64,000 bases of DNA from assembly GCA_022241605.1 (NCBI GenBank), contig JAKOMQ010000001.1:61473-125472 (forward strand), given 5' to 3'. The position numbers and the translations under genes are program-made. Origin of the DNA: Aquimonas sp. (lineage in GTDB: Bacteria; Pseudomonadota; Gammaproteobacteria; Xanthomonadales; Xanthomonadaceae). Below are positions 38,545 to 48,611 of the stretch, piece by piece. Under the pieces are notes generated by a model. The model worked only from the letters and a program-made list of their open reading frames with translations, ran no database searches and was not told the origin of the DNA. The number at the start of each line of letters is the position of its first letter. The first letter of the stretch is position 1.

Positions 38545-41321
38545 GCGTTGGCTCCCGCTTTGCGCTTCTTGCCCTTGGCTGGTGCAGCCGAAGCGGTCAT
38601 CTTGGTATAGAGGTCAAACAGCTTTTCCAACCGCTCGGTGTCGTTCTTGAAGCGCCGACCGATGTAGATGCGCTCCAGCACTTCGTCGTTGCGATCATGG
38701 GCGGCACGCAGGTCAGCGGGCATGTTCTCGGGGTCGTACAGGTCCGCGATGGTCGCGGGAAAGTGATGCTCTCGCGCCAGCAGGATGTCCTCCGCGCAGC
38801 GCGTGAGATCGGCCTTGTTTTTCTCGGTCAACGTCGGCACCGGGAACGTGTTCCAGCCTAGGGTGTTGGAATAGCGGTAGCGAGTCTCCAGCTTGCCGCA
38901 TACCGTGGCGATCCAGACAAGATGCAGGCGTGAGGCAATTAGCGCCATGTTCCAGAGAGGCGCGTCGTACAGGCCATACGCAGCGTTGGAAATGATGCCG
39001 CCTGTTGGCAGCAGTCCAACTGGGAGATACGGCCGAGACTCGCTCGAATGGATTGGGACGATGATTGACTGGTTGCCCGGTTTTCCCTGAATCTGCCGGA
39101 ATCTGTGCGCGTACTGCGCAGCAGGGCGCGTTTCCTTCGCCTTGCTGTTTGCCCGGAACTCCCTCACCTGTTTAAAGCGGAGTGCAAGGCTTGGGATGGA
39201 ACTAGCCTCGTCCTCATCGGCATCAGTGACCCATATGCAAACCCGAGGCGAGCCCTTGATGAACTCATCCGAACCAAAGTAGGGCCGCAAGAATCTCTTG
39301 GCAGTCGGCGTGTCGATGGAAATCCGCCGCGCCTCATCCGGCGACAAGATCAGGCTTCCGCCGTCTGTGGGCTTGTTACCCCAGTACATGTCAGGGCGAC
39401 CCGTTGGCGCTCTACTTGCGGCATCAACGTAAAGATTTGGCCCGGGCACTATGTATGCGTTGATGTTCGGAACAAGCTTCTCGATGGCCTCGTCACCATC
39501 TGAAGCCTCGAAAAGTCGTGCCCCTCTGCCTGTATCGGTAGTTAGACCAATGATTTGGACCGTGACACCCGCATTGTGTGTGGCTAGGTTGCGCCACTTA
39601 AACGAGGAACAGGCAAAGTAAATGCGCGACGATGCGTCCAGGAGTAGCGGCCAAAACATGTGCACAAGCTGGCCTTGGCATATTGAGTTCGTCGCAACGA
39701 AGGCAGCTTTTGCTGTTTGATGGTGCATGAACTCATGTGCCTTCCAAAACCAGCCCATCACGTAGTCGAACGACTTCCAATATTGACTGTGACCTTCAAA
39801 GAGCCACTTGAGGTCCGCTTTCTGTTCCGGGGTTTGCGAACTTAGACCAGCGTAAGGCGGGTTCCCGCAGATATACGTCTCGCCGCCTTCGTTCTCGAAG
39901 TTGATCTCAGCCTGATCGAGCGGTGTTTGCAGAAGGTCGTCCGAAACCAGTTTCACTCCTGAACCGCCAACATCCATCAAACTCAACCAGTCGAGCCGCA
40001 ATGCATTGCCACAGGTGATCCAATTCTCGCTACGAAGGGGCAGAAAATCGGCCAAGGCCAGCTTCTGCCCACGATAAAGCACGTCGCACTGGTACTCGGC
40101 GATAACCAGTGCAAGGCGCGCAATCTCCGCCGGGAAGTCGCGTAGCTCGATCCCGCGAAAGTTGGTGACCGGGATTTCTGATGCGCGATCCGGCTCGCCC
40201 CGCCGCCGATTGATCTCGGCCTCGATGGCGCGCATTTCCTTGTAGGCGATGACCAGGAAATTGCCCGAACCGCAGGCCGGATCAAAGACCCTGATCTTGG
40301 CGATTCGCTTGCGCAGGTTGAGCAAGGTGCGCGGGTTGTCACCCGCCTCTTCCAGCTTCGCCCGCAGGTCGTCGAGGAAAAGCGGGTTCAGCACCTTCAG
40401 GATGTTGGGAACACTGGTGTAGTGCATCCCCAACTCGCCGCGCTCCTCGTCCTCGGCGACGGCCTGGATCATCGAGCCGAAAATGTCCGGGTTGATCTTG
40501 GTCCAGTCCAGCCCGCCGACGTGCAACAGGTAGGAGCGGGCGATCTTGCTGAATCGCGGCACTTCGTCGCTGCCAGAGAACAAAGCACCGTTGACGTAGG
40601 GGAAGTCATCAGCCCACCGAGGGACCTTGGCGGCGGGCCGGTTATTGCGCTTGGTGTTCATGGCACGGAACAGCGTGGCGATGACCTCGTGCGTGTTCGA
40701 CGAGTCCTTCGCGCTCATCTGCTCCACAGTGTCAGTGAAGGCGCCGCTGAAGATGTCGGTGTCCTCGCCGAAGAAGCAGAAGATCAACCGCGCCATGAAC
40801 TTGTTCATGTCGTGGCGACGCTCCGCCGTGCCCCACTCAGGGTTGTCCTTCAGCAGTTCGAGGTAAAGGCGGTTCAGGCGACTGGTGGCCCGGATGTCGA
40901 AGGCGTTCTCGCTTATCTGGCGGACGGTGCTGATGCCCGCGAGCGGCAGGAAGAAGCCGAAGTGGTCGGGAAAGTCCTTGAAGGCACAGGCGACGGTCTC
41001 GCCGCTGGTCAGGTCTTCGGCCTCGAAGTCCACGCCGTCGGTGGCGAGGATGAACTTCGCCTTGGCCTTGGCTGTGGCCGGGCTGGCCTTGAGGGCGGCC
41101 AGCGTCTGCGCCACCCGCCCTGCGTCGCAGGTCAGGATGTGGATGTTGCTGGTTTGGAGAACACCACCGAGGTCGGACTTGTTCGACGCCCCCGCGCGCA
41201 GGCGCTTGATAGTCGTGGCCTTGTTGCCGAAGGCTTCAAGGAAAGCGTAGGGGAACTCTGCGGGGTCGAAAGGCTGCTCCGCGAGGTCGGTGATGGCTTG
41301 TTCAATCTCAACTGCATTCAT
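38541..41321 (-). CDS. MmeI-like class I DNA adenine methyltransferase, apparently without nuclease site
   Basis: A 926-residue protein with the layout of type IIL/IIG enzymes of the MmeI group. It has an N-terminal domain (1-135), a helical spacer (RLNRLYLELLKDNPEWGTAE), a methyltransferase core with GMHYTSVPNILKVL, the SAM motif DPACGSGNF (347-355) and catalytic NPPY (487-490), then a target-recognition region and the MmeI-type C-terminal helices (LTRCAEDILLAREHHFPATIADLYDP). MmeI carries a D...ExK nuclease site in its N-terminal domain; here the equivalent stretch (SDLGGVLQTSNIHILTC) shows none. It probably only methylates and recognises DNA, leaving cleavage to the downstream helicase and GIY-YIG genes. 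It is first in the operon and starts 49 nt after guaA. Confidence 0.88.
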   Translation of the reverse strand: MNAVEIEQAITDLAEQPFDPAEFPYAFLEAFGNKATTIKRLRAGASNKSDLGGVLQTSNIHILTCDAGRVAQTLAALKASPATAKAKAKFILATDGVDFEAEDLTSGETVACAFKDFPDHFGFFLPLAGISTVRQISENAFDIRATSRLNRLYLELLKDNPEWGTAERRHDMNKFMARLIFCFFGEDTDIFSGAFTDTVEQMSAKDSSNTHEVIATLFRAMNTKRNNRPAAKVPRWADDFPYVNGALFSGSDEVPRFSKIARSYLLHVGGLDWTKINPDIFGSMIQAVAEDEERGELGMHYTSVPNILKVLNPLFLDDLRAKLEEAGDNPRTLLNLRKRIAKIRVFDPACGSGNFLVIAYKEMRAIEAEINRRRGEPDRASEIPVTNFRGIELRDFPAEIARLALVIAEYQCDVLYRGQKLALADFLPLRSENWITCGNALRLDWLSLMDVGGSGVKLVSDDLLQTPLDQAEINFENEGGETYICGNPPYAGLSSQTPEQKADLKWLFEGHSQYWKSFDYVMGWFWKAHEFMHHQTAKAAFVATNSICQGQLVHMFWPLLLDASSRIYFACSSFKWRNLATHNAGVTVQIIGLTTDTGRGARLFEASDGDEAIEKLVPNINAYIVPGPNLYVDAASRAPTGRPDMYWGNKPTDGGSLILSPDEARRISIDTPTAKRFLRPYFGSDEFIKGSPRVCIWVTDADEDEASSIPSLALRFKQVREFRANSKAKETRPAAQYAHRFRQIQGKPGNQSIIVPIHSSESRPYLPVGLLPTGGIISNAAYGLYDAPLWNMALIASRLHLVWIATVCGKLETRYRYSNTLGWNTFPVPTLTEKNKADLTRCAEDILLAREHHFPATIADLYDPENMPADLRAAHDRNDEVLERIYIGRRFKNDTERLEKLFDLYTKMTASAAPAKGKKRKAGANA

Positions 41322-41370
41322 AGGTCTGACTCACCAGAAAATTCCAAGCCAGCCTCGTGCCAGAAGTTAC

Positions 41371-42957
41371 TCACTCCCACTCAATCGTCGCCGGCGGCTT
41401 GCCGCTGATGTCGTAGACCACGCGGCTCACTCCACGCAGCTCGTTGACGATGCGCCGGGCGACGCGGTCGAGGAATTCGTAGGGCAGGTGCGCCCAGTGC
41501 GCGGTCATGAAATCGATGGTCTCGACGGCGCGCAGTGCGATGACCCATTCGTAGGCGCGGGCGTCGCCGACCACGCCGACCGACTTGACCGGCAGAAACA
41601 CGGCGAAGGCCTGGCTGACGCGGTCGTAGAGGTCAGCGCGGCGCAGCTCTTCGATGAAGATGTGGTCGGCGCGCTTCAGGATGTCGGCGTATTCGGCGCG
41701 GACCTCGCCGAGGATGCGCACGCCCAGGCCCGGGCCCGGGAAGGGATGGCGGTAGACCATGTGCCGCGGCAGGCCAAGCGCCACGCCCAGCCGGCGCACT
41801 TCGTCCTTGAACAGCTCGCGCAGCGGCTCGACCAGGCCGAGCTTCATGTGCTCGGGCAGGCCGCCGACGTTGTGATGGCTCTTGATGACGTGGGCCTTGC
41901 CGGTCTTGCTGCCGGCGGATTCGATCACGTCGGGGTAGATCGTGCCCTGCGCCAGCCATTGGATATTGCTGAGCTTGCCGGCCTCCTCGTCGAAGATCTC
42001 CACGAACAGCCGGCCGATGATCTTGCGCTTGGCCTCGGGGTCTTCGACGCCGAGCAATGCGGCGTAGTAACGCTCGGCTGCGTTGACGCGGATCACCTTG
42101 ATGCCCATGCCGCCGGCCTTCTCGTTGGCGGCGAACATCTGCATGACCTGGTCGCCCTCCTCGAACCGCAGCAGGCCGGTATCCACGAACACGCAGGTCA
42201 GGCGGTCGCCGAGCGCGCGATGCAGCAGGGCGGCCACCACCGAGGAATCGACGCCGCCGGACAGGCCCAGCAGCACGTCGCCCTCGCCCACCTGGGCACG
42301 CACGCGCTCGATCTGGTCCTCGATGATGTTGGCGGCAGTCCACAGGGTCTCGCAGCCGCAGATATCCACCGCGAAGCGGCGCATCAGCTCGGTGCCGGAC
42401 TTGGTGTGGGTCACCTCGGGATGGAACTGCACGCCGTACCAGCGGCGCGCTTCGTCGGCCATGGCGACGATTTCCACGCTATCGGTCCGCGCGGTGGTGC
42501 GGAAGCCCGGCGGCAGCGCGGTGACGCGGTCGCCGTGGCTCATCCACACGTCCAGCCGCGGCGGCGAGCCGGCATGGTCCTTCAGGCCATCGAGCAGCCT
42601 GCAGGGCGCGCTGGCCTCGACCTCGGCGTAGCCGAACTCGCGCTCATGCCCGGCCTCGACCCGGCCGCCAAGCTGCATGGCCATGGTCTGCATGCCGTAG
42701 CAGATGCCGAGGATCGGCACGCCGGCGTCGAACACCTGCTGCGGCGCGCGCGGCGAACCGGCCTCCACGGTGGACTCCGGCCCACCCGACAGGATGATGC
42801 CCTTGGCGCCCCAGGCCGCGATCTCGGCGGGGTCGTGGTCCCAGGCCCAGATCTCGCAGTACACCCCGATCTCGCGGATGCGACGCGCGATCAGCTGCGT
42901 GTACTGCGCGCCGAAGTCGAGGATCAGGAGCTTGTCGCTGTGGATGTCTGGGAGCAT
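41371..42957 (-). CDS. guaA: GMP synthase (glutamine-hydrolysing)
   Basis: GuaA converts XMP to GMP with glutamine and ATP. The 528-residue protein has a class I glutamine amidotransferase domain (nucleophile C86 in GICYGMQ; HPEVTHT supplies the catalytic histidine and glutamate). The ATP-pyrophosphatase domain has the P-loop LSGGVDSSV, and the dimerisation domain ends in PPATIEWE. The ATG used gives [21 protein letters not shown], which matches homologues. The bases before it are heptamer repeat (CCCGAATCCC next to ATG), so no ribosome-binding site is visible. An in-frame ATG at 43011 would add 18 residues, including repeat-encoded NPQSRIPNP. It follows guaB on the same strand. Confidence 0.97.
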   Translation of the reverse strand: MLPDIHSDKLLILDFGAQYTQLIARRIREIGVYCEIWAWDHDPAEIAAWGAKGIILSGGPESTVEAGSPRAPQQVFDAGVPILGICYGMQTMAMQLGGRVEAGHEREFGYAEVEASAPCRLLDGLKDHAGSPPRLDVWMSHGDRVTALPPGFRTTARTDSVEIVAMADEARRWYGVQFHPEVTHTKSGTELMRRFAVDICGCETLWTAANIIEDQIERVRAQVGEGDVLLGLSGGVDSSVVAALLHRALGDRLTCVFVDTGLLRFEEGDQVMQMFAANEKAGGMGIKVIRVNAAERYYAALLGVEDPEAKRKIIGRLFVEIFDEEAGKLSNIQWLAQGTIYPDVIESAGSKTGKAHVIKSHHNVGGLPEHMKLGLVEPLRELFKDEVRRLGVALGLPRHMVYRHPFPGPGLGVRILGEVRAEYADILKRADHIFIEELRRADLYDRVSQAFAVFLPVKSVGVVGDARAYEWVIALRAVETIDFMTAHWAHLPYEFLDRVARRIVNELRGVSRVVYDISGKPPATIEWE

Positions 42958-43131
42958 GGGATTCGGGATTCGGGATTGGGGATTCGTAACAGCCAAGAGC
43001 GCCGCGAGCATTGAGCTTGCCGTGAACGCATGGGCCGAGGCGGAAGATCAGTACAAAGCGGTGACGCGGCGAGCGCCGCTCAGAGCGGGAGGGTTGTCGA
43101 AACGAATCCCGAATCCCAACTCCCGAATCCC
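42958..43131. repeat. Heptamer inverted-repeat element between guaB and guaA
   Basis: The left arm (42958-42986) is 29 nt, four GGGATT(C/G) units plus CG, and touches the guaA start codon. The right arm (43103-43131) is a 29-nt reverse complement with 3 mismatches, ending 12 nt before the guaB stop. The 116-nt loop is unlike the loop of the dnaE copy. The element fills nearly the whole 186-bp space between the two genes. Confidence 0.92.
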
Positions 43132-43143
43132 GCCGCGCAAGCG

Positions 43144-44772
<1,629 letters not shown>

Positions 44773-44805
44773 TCATCGCGTACGGACTGTGGGCGAGACA
44801 GCCGC

Positions 44806-46998
44806 TCAACTTTCGCCGCCACCCGCCGGCAGGAAGCCGCGGTTGCGCAACAGCGCCTCCACCGAGGGCTCGGCGCCGCGGAAGTTCATCCAGGCCTCCA
44901 TCGGCGGGCGGGTGTTGCCGGCCGAGTAGACGTAGCGCAGCAGACGCTCGGCAGTGGCAGGGTCGAAGATATCGCCCGTGTCCTCGAAAGCCTGGAAACC
45001 GTCGGCATCCAGCACCTCCGACCACAGGTAGGAGTAGTAACCCGCCGAATAGCCGCCGGCGAAGATGTGGCCGAAGTGGGTGCTGCGGTGGCGCATGGCG
45101 ATCTCGGGGATCAGCCCAGCCTCATCGAGCACGCGGCGCTCGAAGGCGCGCACGTCGAGGTCGCGAGCCTGTTCTGCGTCGAGTTGGTGTAAGGCCATGT
45201 CGACCAGGCCCGAAGCCAGGAACTCGACCGTGCGGAAACCGCCGTTGAAGCTCCGCGAGGCAATCAGCCGCTCCTTGAGCTCGACCGGCATCGGCGCATT
45301 GGTTTCATGGTGCCGGGCGAAGCGCTCCAGGATGTACGGCGTGTCCAGCCAGTGCTCATAGATCTGCGCCGGGAACTCCACGTAATCACGCGACACGGCC
45401 GTACCCGCCAGGCTGGGATAGGTCACGTCCGACAGCAGACCATGCAGGGCATGGCCGAACTCGTGGAACAGGGTGCTGGCCTCGTCATAGCTGAGCAGGG
45501 TGGGCTGGCCTTCCGGCGCCTGCACTACGTTCAGCGCATTGATCACGATCGGACGCACCGACTCGTCCAGCTTGTGCTGGCCGCGGAAGCTGCTCATCCA
45601 GGCACCGCTGCGCTTGCCCGGGCGGGCGAAGAAGTCGGTGTAGAAGAGGCCAACCAGCTCGCCTGCCGCGTCACGCACCTCGTAGCCGCGCACGGTCGGG
45701 TGATAGACCGGCAGCTCGCGGTTTTCGGTGACGGTAATGGCAAACAGGCGGTTCGCCACGTAGAACGCGGCTTCGGTGATGCGATCGATCTCGAAGTAGG
45801 GCTTGATCTCGTCCTGGTCGAGGTCGAACCGCTCGCGGCGCACCTGCTCGGCGTAGAAGGCCCAGTCCCACGGCGCAAGCTGGAAACCCTTGTCGGCGCC
45901 GTCGATGATCGCCTGCATGTCAGCGCGCTCTTCCTTGGCGCGAGCCAGCGCCGGCTCCCAGACGCGCAGCATCAGGTCCATTGCCGCCTGCGGGGTGCGC
46001 GCCATGTTCTCGCTGATCACGAAATCCGCATGGCTATGGAAGCCCATCAGTGCGGCGCGCTCGGCGCGCAGCGCGACCGTTTCGGCAGCGATGGCGTTGT
46101 TGTCGAACGCGTTGTCGTTGTCGCCGCGCATGATGAACCCGGTATAGACCTGCTCACGCAGATCACGGCGCTGCGAGAAACTCAGGAAAGGCTCCACGCT
46201 GGAGCGCTGCAGTGTCACCACGAACTTGCCGTCGAGCCCACGCTGCCGGCCCGACTGGGCCATGCCCTCGCGCAGCCACTGGGGAAGACCGGCCAGGTCC
46301 TCGTCTGATTCCAGCACCAGCTGCCATGCGTCGGTGTCGCGCAGGTTGTTCTGTGAGAACTGCGTGGTCAGGGTGGCCATGCGCTGGTCGATCGCCGCCA
46401 CGCGGGCGCGGGCGGTGTCGTCCAGCGCCGCGCCGGCGCGCACGAAGCGTGAGTGCCAGCGCTCCAGAGCGCGGCGCTGCTCCTCGCTGGCCGCGCCCTC
46501 GCTGCTCTCGTGCAGCTCGCGCATCCGGGCGAACAGGGCCTGATCGGTCAGGAGCTCGCTGGTGAACGCCGCCAGTCGCGGCGCCATCTCCGACTGCACG
46601 GCCTGCAGCTCCGGGGTGGAGTTGGTACCGGCCAGGTTCGAGAACACGGCACCGACGCGCGCCAGACGGCGGCCGGAGCGCTCCAGTGCATCCAGGGTAT
46701 TGGTCAGCGTCGGAGGCTCGATCTGACCGGTGATCGCGGCAATCTCGGCGCGCTGCTCGGCCATACCCTGCTCGAAGGCTTCGACGAAATGCTCGGTGCG
46801 GATCTGCTCGAAGGGCGGCGCGCCGAAGGGCGTCTCCCACTCAGCCAGCAGAGGATTGGTCGACGCCGCCGCGCTGTCGGCCGGAGTGGAGGTTGCGGGA
46901 GCGGTCGCCTCGCGCTGGGCGGCATCGTTGCCGCTGCTGCAGGCGGCCAGGCTCGCGATGGCGCTGGCGAGCAGCAGTGGTCGCAGGATCGAATTCAT
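44806..46998 (-). CDS. M3-family metallopeptidase lipoprotein (peptidyl-dipeptidase Dcp-like)
   Basis: A 730-residue zinc peptidase of the thimet/Dcp group, which cleaves short peptides. The leader LLLASAIASLAACSSG has a lipobox, so the mature enzyme is a lipoprotein in the periplasm or at the outer membrane. A Ser/Ala/Thr-rich linker precedes the domain beginning NPLLAEWETPFGAPPFEQI. The zinc site is LFHEFGHALHGLLS, with a further ligand glutamate in SRDYVEFPAQIYEHW. The C-terminal IFAGGYSAGYYSYLWSEVLDAD is conserved in Dcp. Length agrees with the family. It is separated from guaB by a terminator and probably has its own promoter. Confidence 0.93.
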   Translation of the reverse strand: MNSILRPLLLASAIASLAACSSGNDAAQREATAPATSTPADSAAASTNPLLAEWETPFGAPPFEQIRTEHFVEAFEQGMAEQRAEIAAITGQIEPPTLTNTLDALERSGRRLARVGAVFSNLAGTNSTPELQAVQSEMAPRLAAFTSELLTDQALFARMRELHESSEGAASEEQRRALERWHSRFVRAGAALDDTARARVAAIDQRMATLTTQFSQNNLRDTDAWQLVLESDEDLAGLPQWLREGMAQSGRQRGLDGKFVVTLQRSSVEPFLSFSQRRDLREQVYTGFIMRGDNDNAFDNNAIAAETVALRAERAALMGFHSHADFVISENMARTPQAAMDLMLRVWEPALARAKEERADMQAIIDGADKGFQLAPWDWAFYAEQVRRERFDLDQDEIKPYFEIDRITEAAFYVANRLFAITVTENRELPVYHPTVRGYEVRDAAGELVGLFYTDFFARPGKRSGAWMSSFRGQHKLDESVRPIVINALNVVQAPEGQPTLLSYDEASTLFHEFGHALHGLLSDVTYPSLAGTAVSRDYVEFPAQIYEHWLDTPYILERFARHHETNAPMPVELKERLIASRSFNGGFRTVEFLASGLVDMALHQLDAEQARDLDVRAFERRVLDEAGLIPEIAMRHRSTHFGHIFAGGYSAGYYSYLWSEVLDADGFQAFEDTGDIFDPATAERLLRYVYSAGNTRPPMEAWMNFRGAEPSVEALLRNRGFLPAGGGES

Positions 46999-47160
46999 GG
47001 GCTTCTGGGCTTTGCAGGGAACGGACCCGCAAGCATCAGGGCTTCACCGTCGCGAATCAATCAAGACAGATGTCCGAATCTTCAGGCCCAGCCTGACATC
47101 TGCCGACGCAGAAAGATTCGCAAGGCCGTCGCGTCGCCATGGGCTTGCGTGCCGCTGCGG

Positions 47161-47820
47161 CTACCGAAGCATCTTCTTGCGCAGCGCCCAAGCCACGGCG
47201 GCAGCCAGCAGCAGGCACACCAGACCCAGTCCGAGCTTGCGGGGGTCGCCCTCCAGCGCGGACTCGCCGAGCACCACGAAGCTCAGCCCGTACACGCCGC
47301 CCACCAGCATCGAGACACCCAGGTAGAGCCCGAACGGCACCGCGGCGATTCCCAGCAGGAAGTTCTTCACCATCGCCGGCGGGCCCGGCGTCACCCGCAC
47401 CAGCAGGATGAACCCCAGCGCCCGGTCACGGCGACCGTCGAAGTCCGGCAGGCGCATGTCGAATCGCTGCGCAAGCCTGAGCGCCGGGCGGCGCAGGCCC
47501 GTCTGCGCCAGCCAGTAGCTCAGCGACAGATTGGCGGCGAGTGCGATCAGCGAGCCCGACAAACCCGTTGCAAACCCGAAGGTCGCACCGGCCACGATAA
47601 AGAACGGCGTAATCGGCACGCCCAGTGCCGGCAGCACCGCCATCAGCGCGAAAAAGGGCAGCACGCCGACCTGCTGTTTCCAGGCGATGAAGGCCTCCTG
47701 GTCCCAGCGTGACCACAGCAGCACCAGCAAGGCGACCAGCAGCAGCGCAGCAAGGACTTTCAGCGCATCGGCGCCGCGGTGGCGGACGCGCCGGGTCGGA
47801 TCGGTCGAACGGGAGGACAT
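47161..47820 (-). CDS. VTT-domain (TVP38/TMEM64, DedA-like) membrane protein
   Basis: A 219-residue inner-membrane protein with five to six hydrophobic segments. The SNARE-associated/VTT signature is FALMAVLPALGVPITPFFIVAGATFG, then RALGFILLVRVTPGPPAMVKNFLLG. Homologues act in membrane lipid or undecaprenyl-phosphate handling, but the substrate here is not known. The ATG has a GGAAG site. It lies 44 nt after the LytTR regulator gene on the same strand and may be the last gene of that operon. Confidence 0.87.
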   Translation of the reverse strand: MSSRSTDPTRRVRHRGADALKVLAALLLVALLVLLWSRWDQEAFIAWKQQVGVLPFFALMAVLPALGVPITPFFIVAGATFGFATGLSGSLIALAANLSLSYWLAQTGLRRPALRLAQRFDMRLPDFDGRRDRALGFILLVRVTPGPPAMVKNFLLGIAAVPFGLYLGVSMLVGGVYGLSFVVLGESALEGDPRKLGLGLVCLLLAAAVAWALRKKMLR

Positions 47821-47864
47821 CAACACTTCCACGCAAAACACCAAGGGGGCGCAGGGTACCCCGC

Positions 47865-48611
47865 CTACATCGCGCGCAGCCGGCTGGCGAAGGCCTGGGC
47901 CACCGGCAGCCGCTCGGGGCGGTCGCGCAGCAGCAGTTCGTGCCGGCCCAGCTCGTTCTTCTCGAACGCGCGGATCTGCGCCACCCGCACGATCACGCTG
48001 CGATGCACCTGCCAGAACTGTTGGCTGTCGAGCTGCCCGAGCAGTTCCTTCAGCGAGGCCCGCACCAGCGCCTCGCCATGCACGCTCACCACTCGGGTCA
48101 GCTTGTCCTCGGCGCGGAAGTACAGGACCTCGTCAATCCCGAGCACGCGCAGGCTGTCGCCGAGTTGGGCGGTGATCCACTGCAGCCCCCCGCACGGCGC
48201 ATCGCCGATCCGCTCGGGCAGGCGCGGCGCCGGCTCGGCATCGGCGATGCGCTGGCGCACTCGCGCCAGTGCCTGCGCCAGCCGCTCGCGGCGGATGGGC
48301 TTCAGCACATAGTCGACCGCGCCGGCATCGAAAGCCCGCACGGCGTATTCGTCATAGGCGGTGGTGAACAGCACCTGGGCGCCGCCGGCAATCGCGCTGC
48401 GCGCCACCTCCAGCCCGCTCAGGCCCGGCATGCGGATGTCCAGCAGCGCCAGCTGCGGACGGTGCGCAGCCAACGCTTCCAGCGCAGACAGTCCGTCTTC
48501 GCAGACCGCCAGCAGCTCCAGCTCGGGGCAGACTTCGGCCAGCAGTTCGACCAGGCTGTCGCGCTGCGGGGCCTCGTCCTCGGCGACAACTGCAGTCAGC
48601 GGGGAGCTCAT
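47865..48611 (-). CDS. LytTR-family response regulator
   Basis: A 248-residue transcription regulator of the AlgR/LytR type. Its receiver domain has acidic residues E11 and D12, the phospho-acceptor D58 in ALLDIRMPG and the switch lysine in VLKPIRRERL. From about residue 140 it has a LytTR DNA-binding domain (DEVLYFRAEDKLTRVVSVHG, FWQVHRSVIVRVAQIRAFEK). Its ATG overlaps the kinase stop by 4 nt, so the pair form one two-component system. Target genes are unknown; the co-transcribed hydrolase and VTT protein are candidates. Confidence 0.93.
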   Translation of the reverse strand: MSSPLTAVVAEDEAPQRDSLVELLAEVCPELELLAVCEDGLSALEALAAHRPQLALLDIRMPGLSGLEVARSAIAGGAQVLFTTAYDEYAVRAFDAGAVDYVLKPIRRERLAQALARVRQRIADAEPAPRLPERIGDAPCGGLQWITAQLGDSLRVLGIDEVLYFRAEDKLTRVVSVHGEALVRASLKELLGQLDSQQFWQVHRSVIVRVAQIRAFEKNELGRHELLLRDRPERLPVAQAFASRLRAM

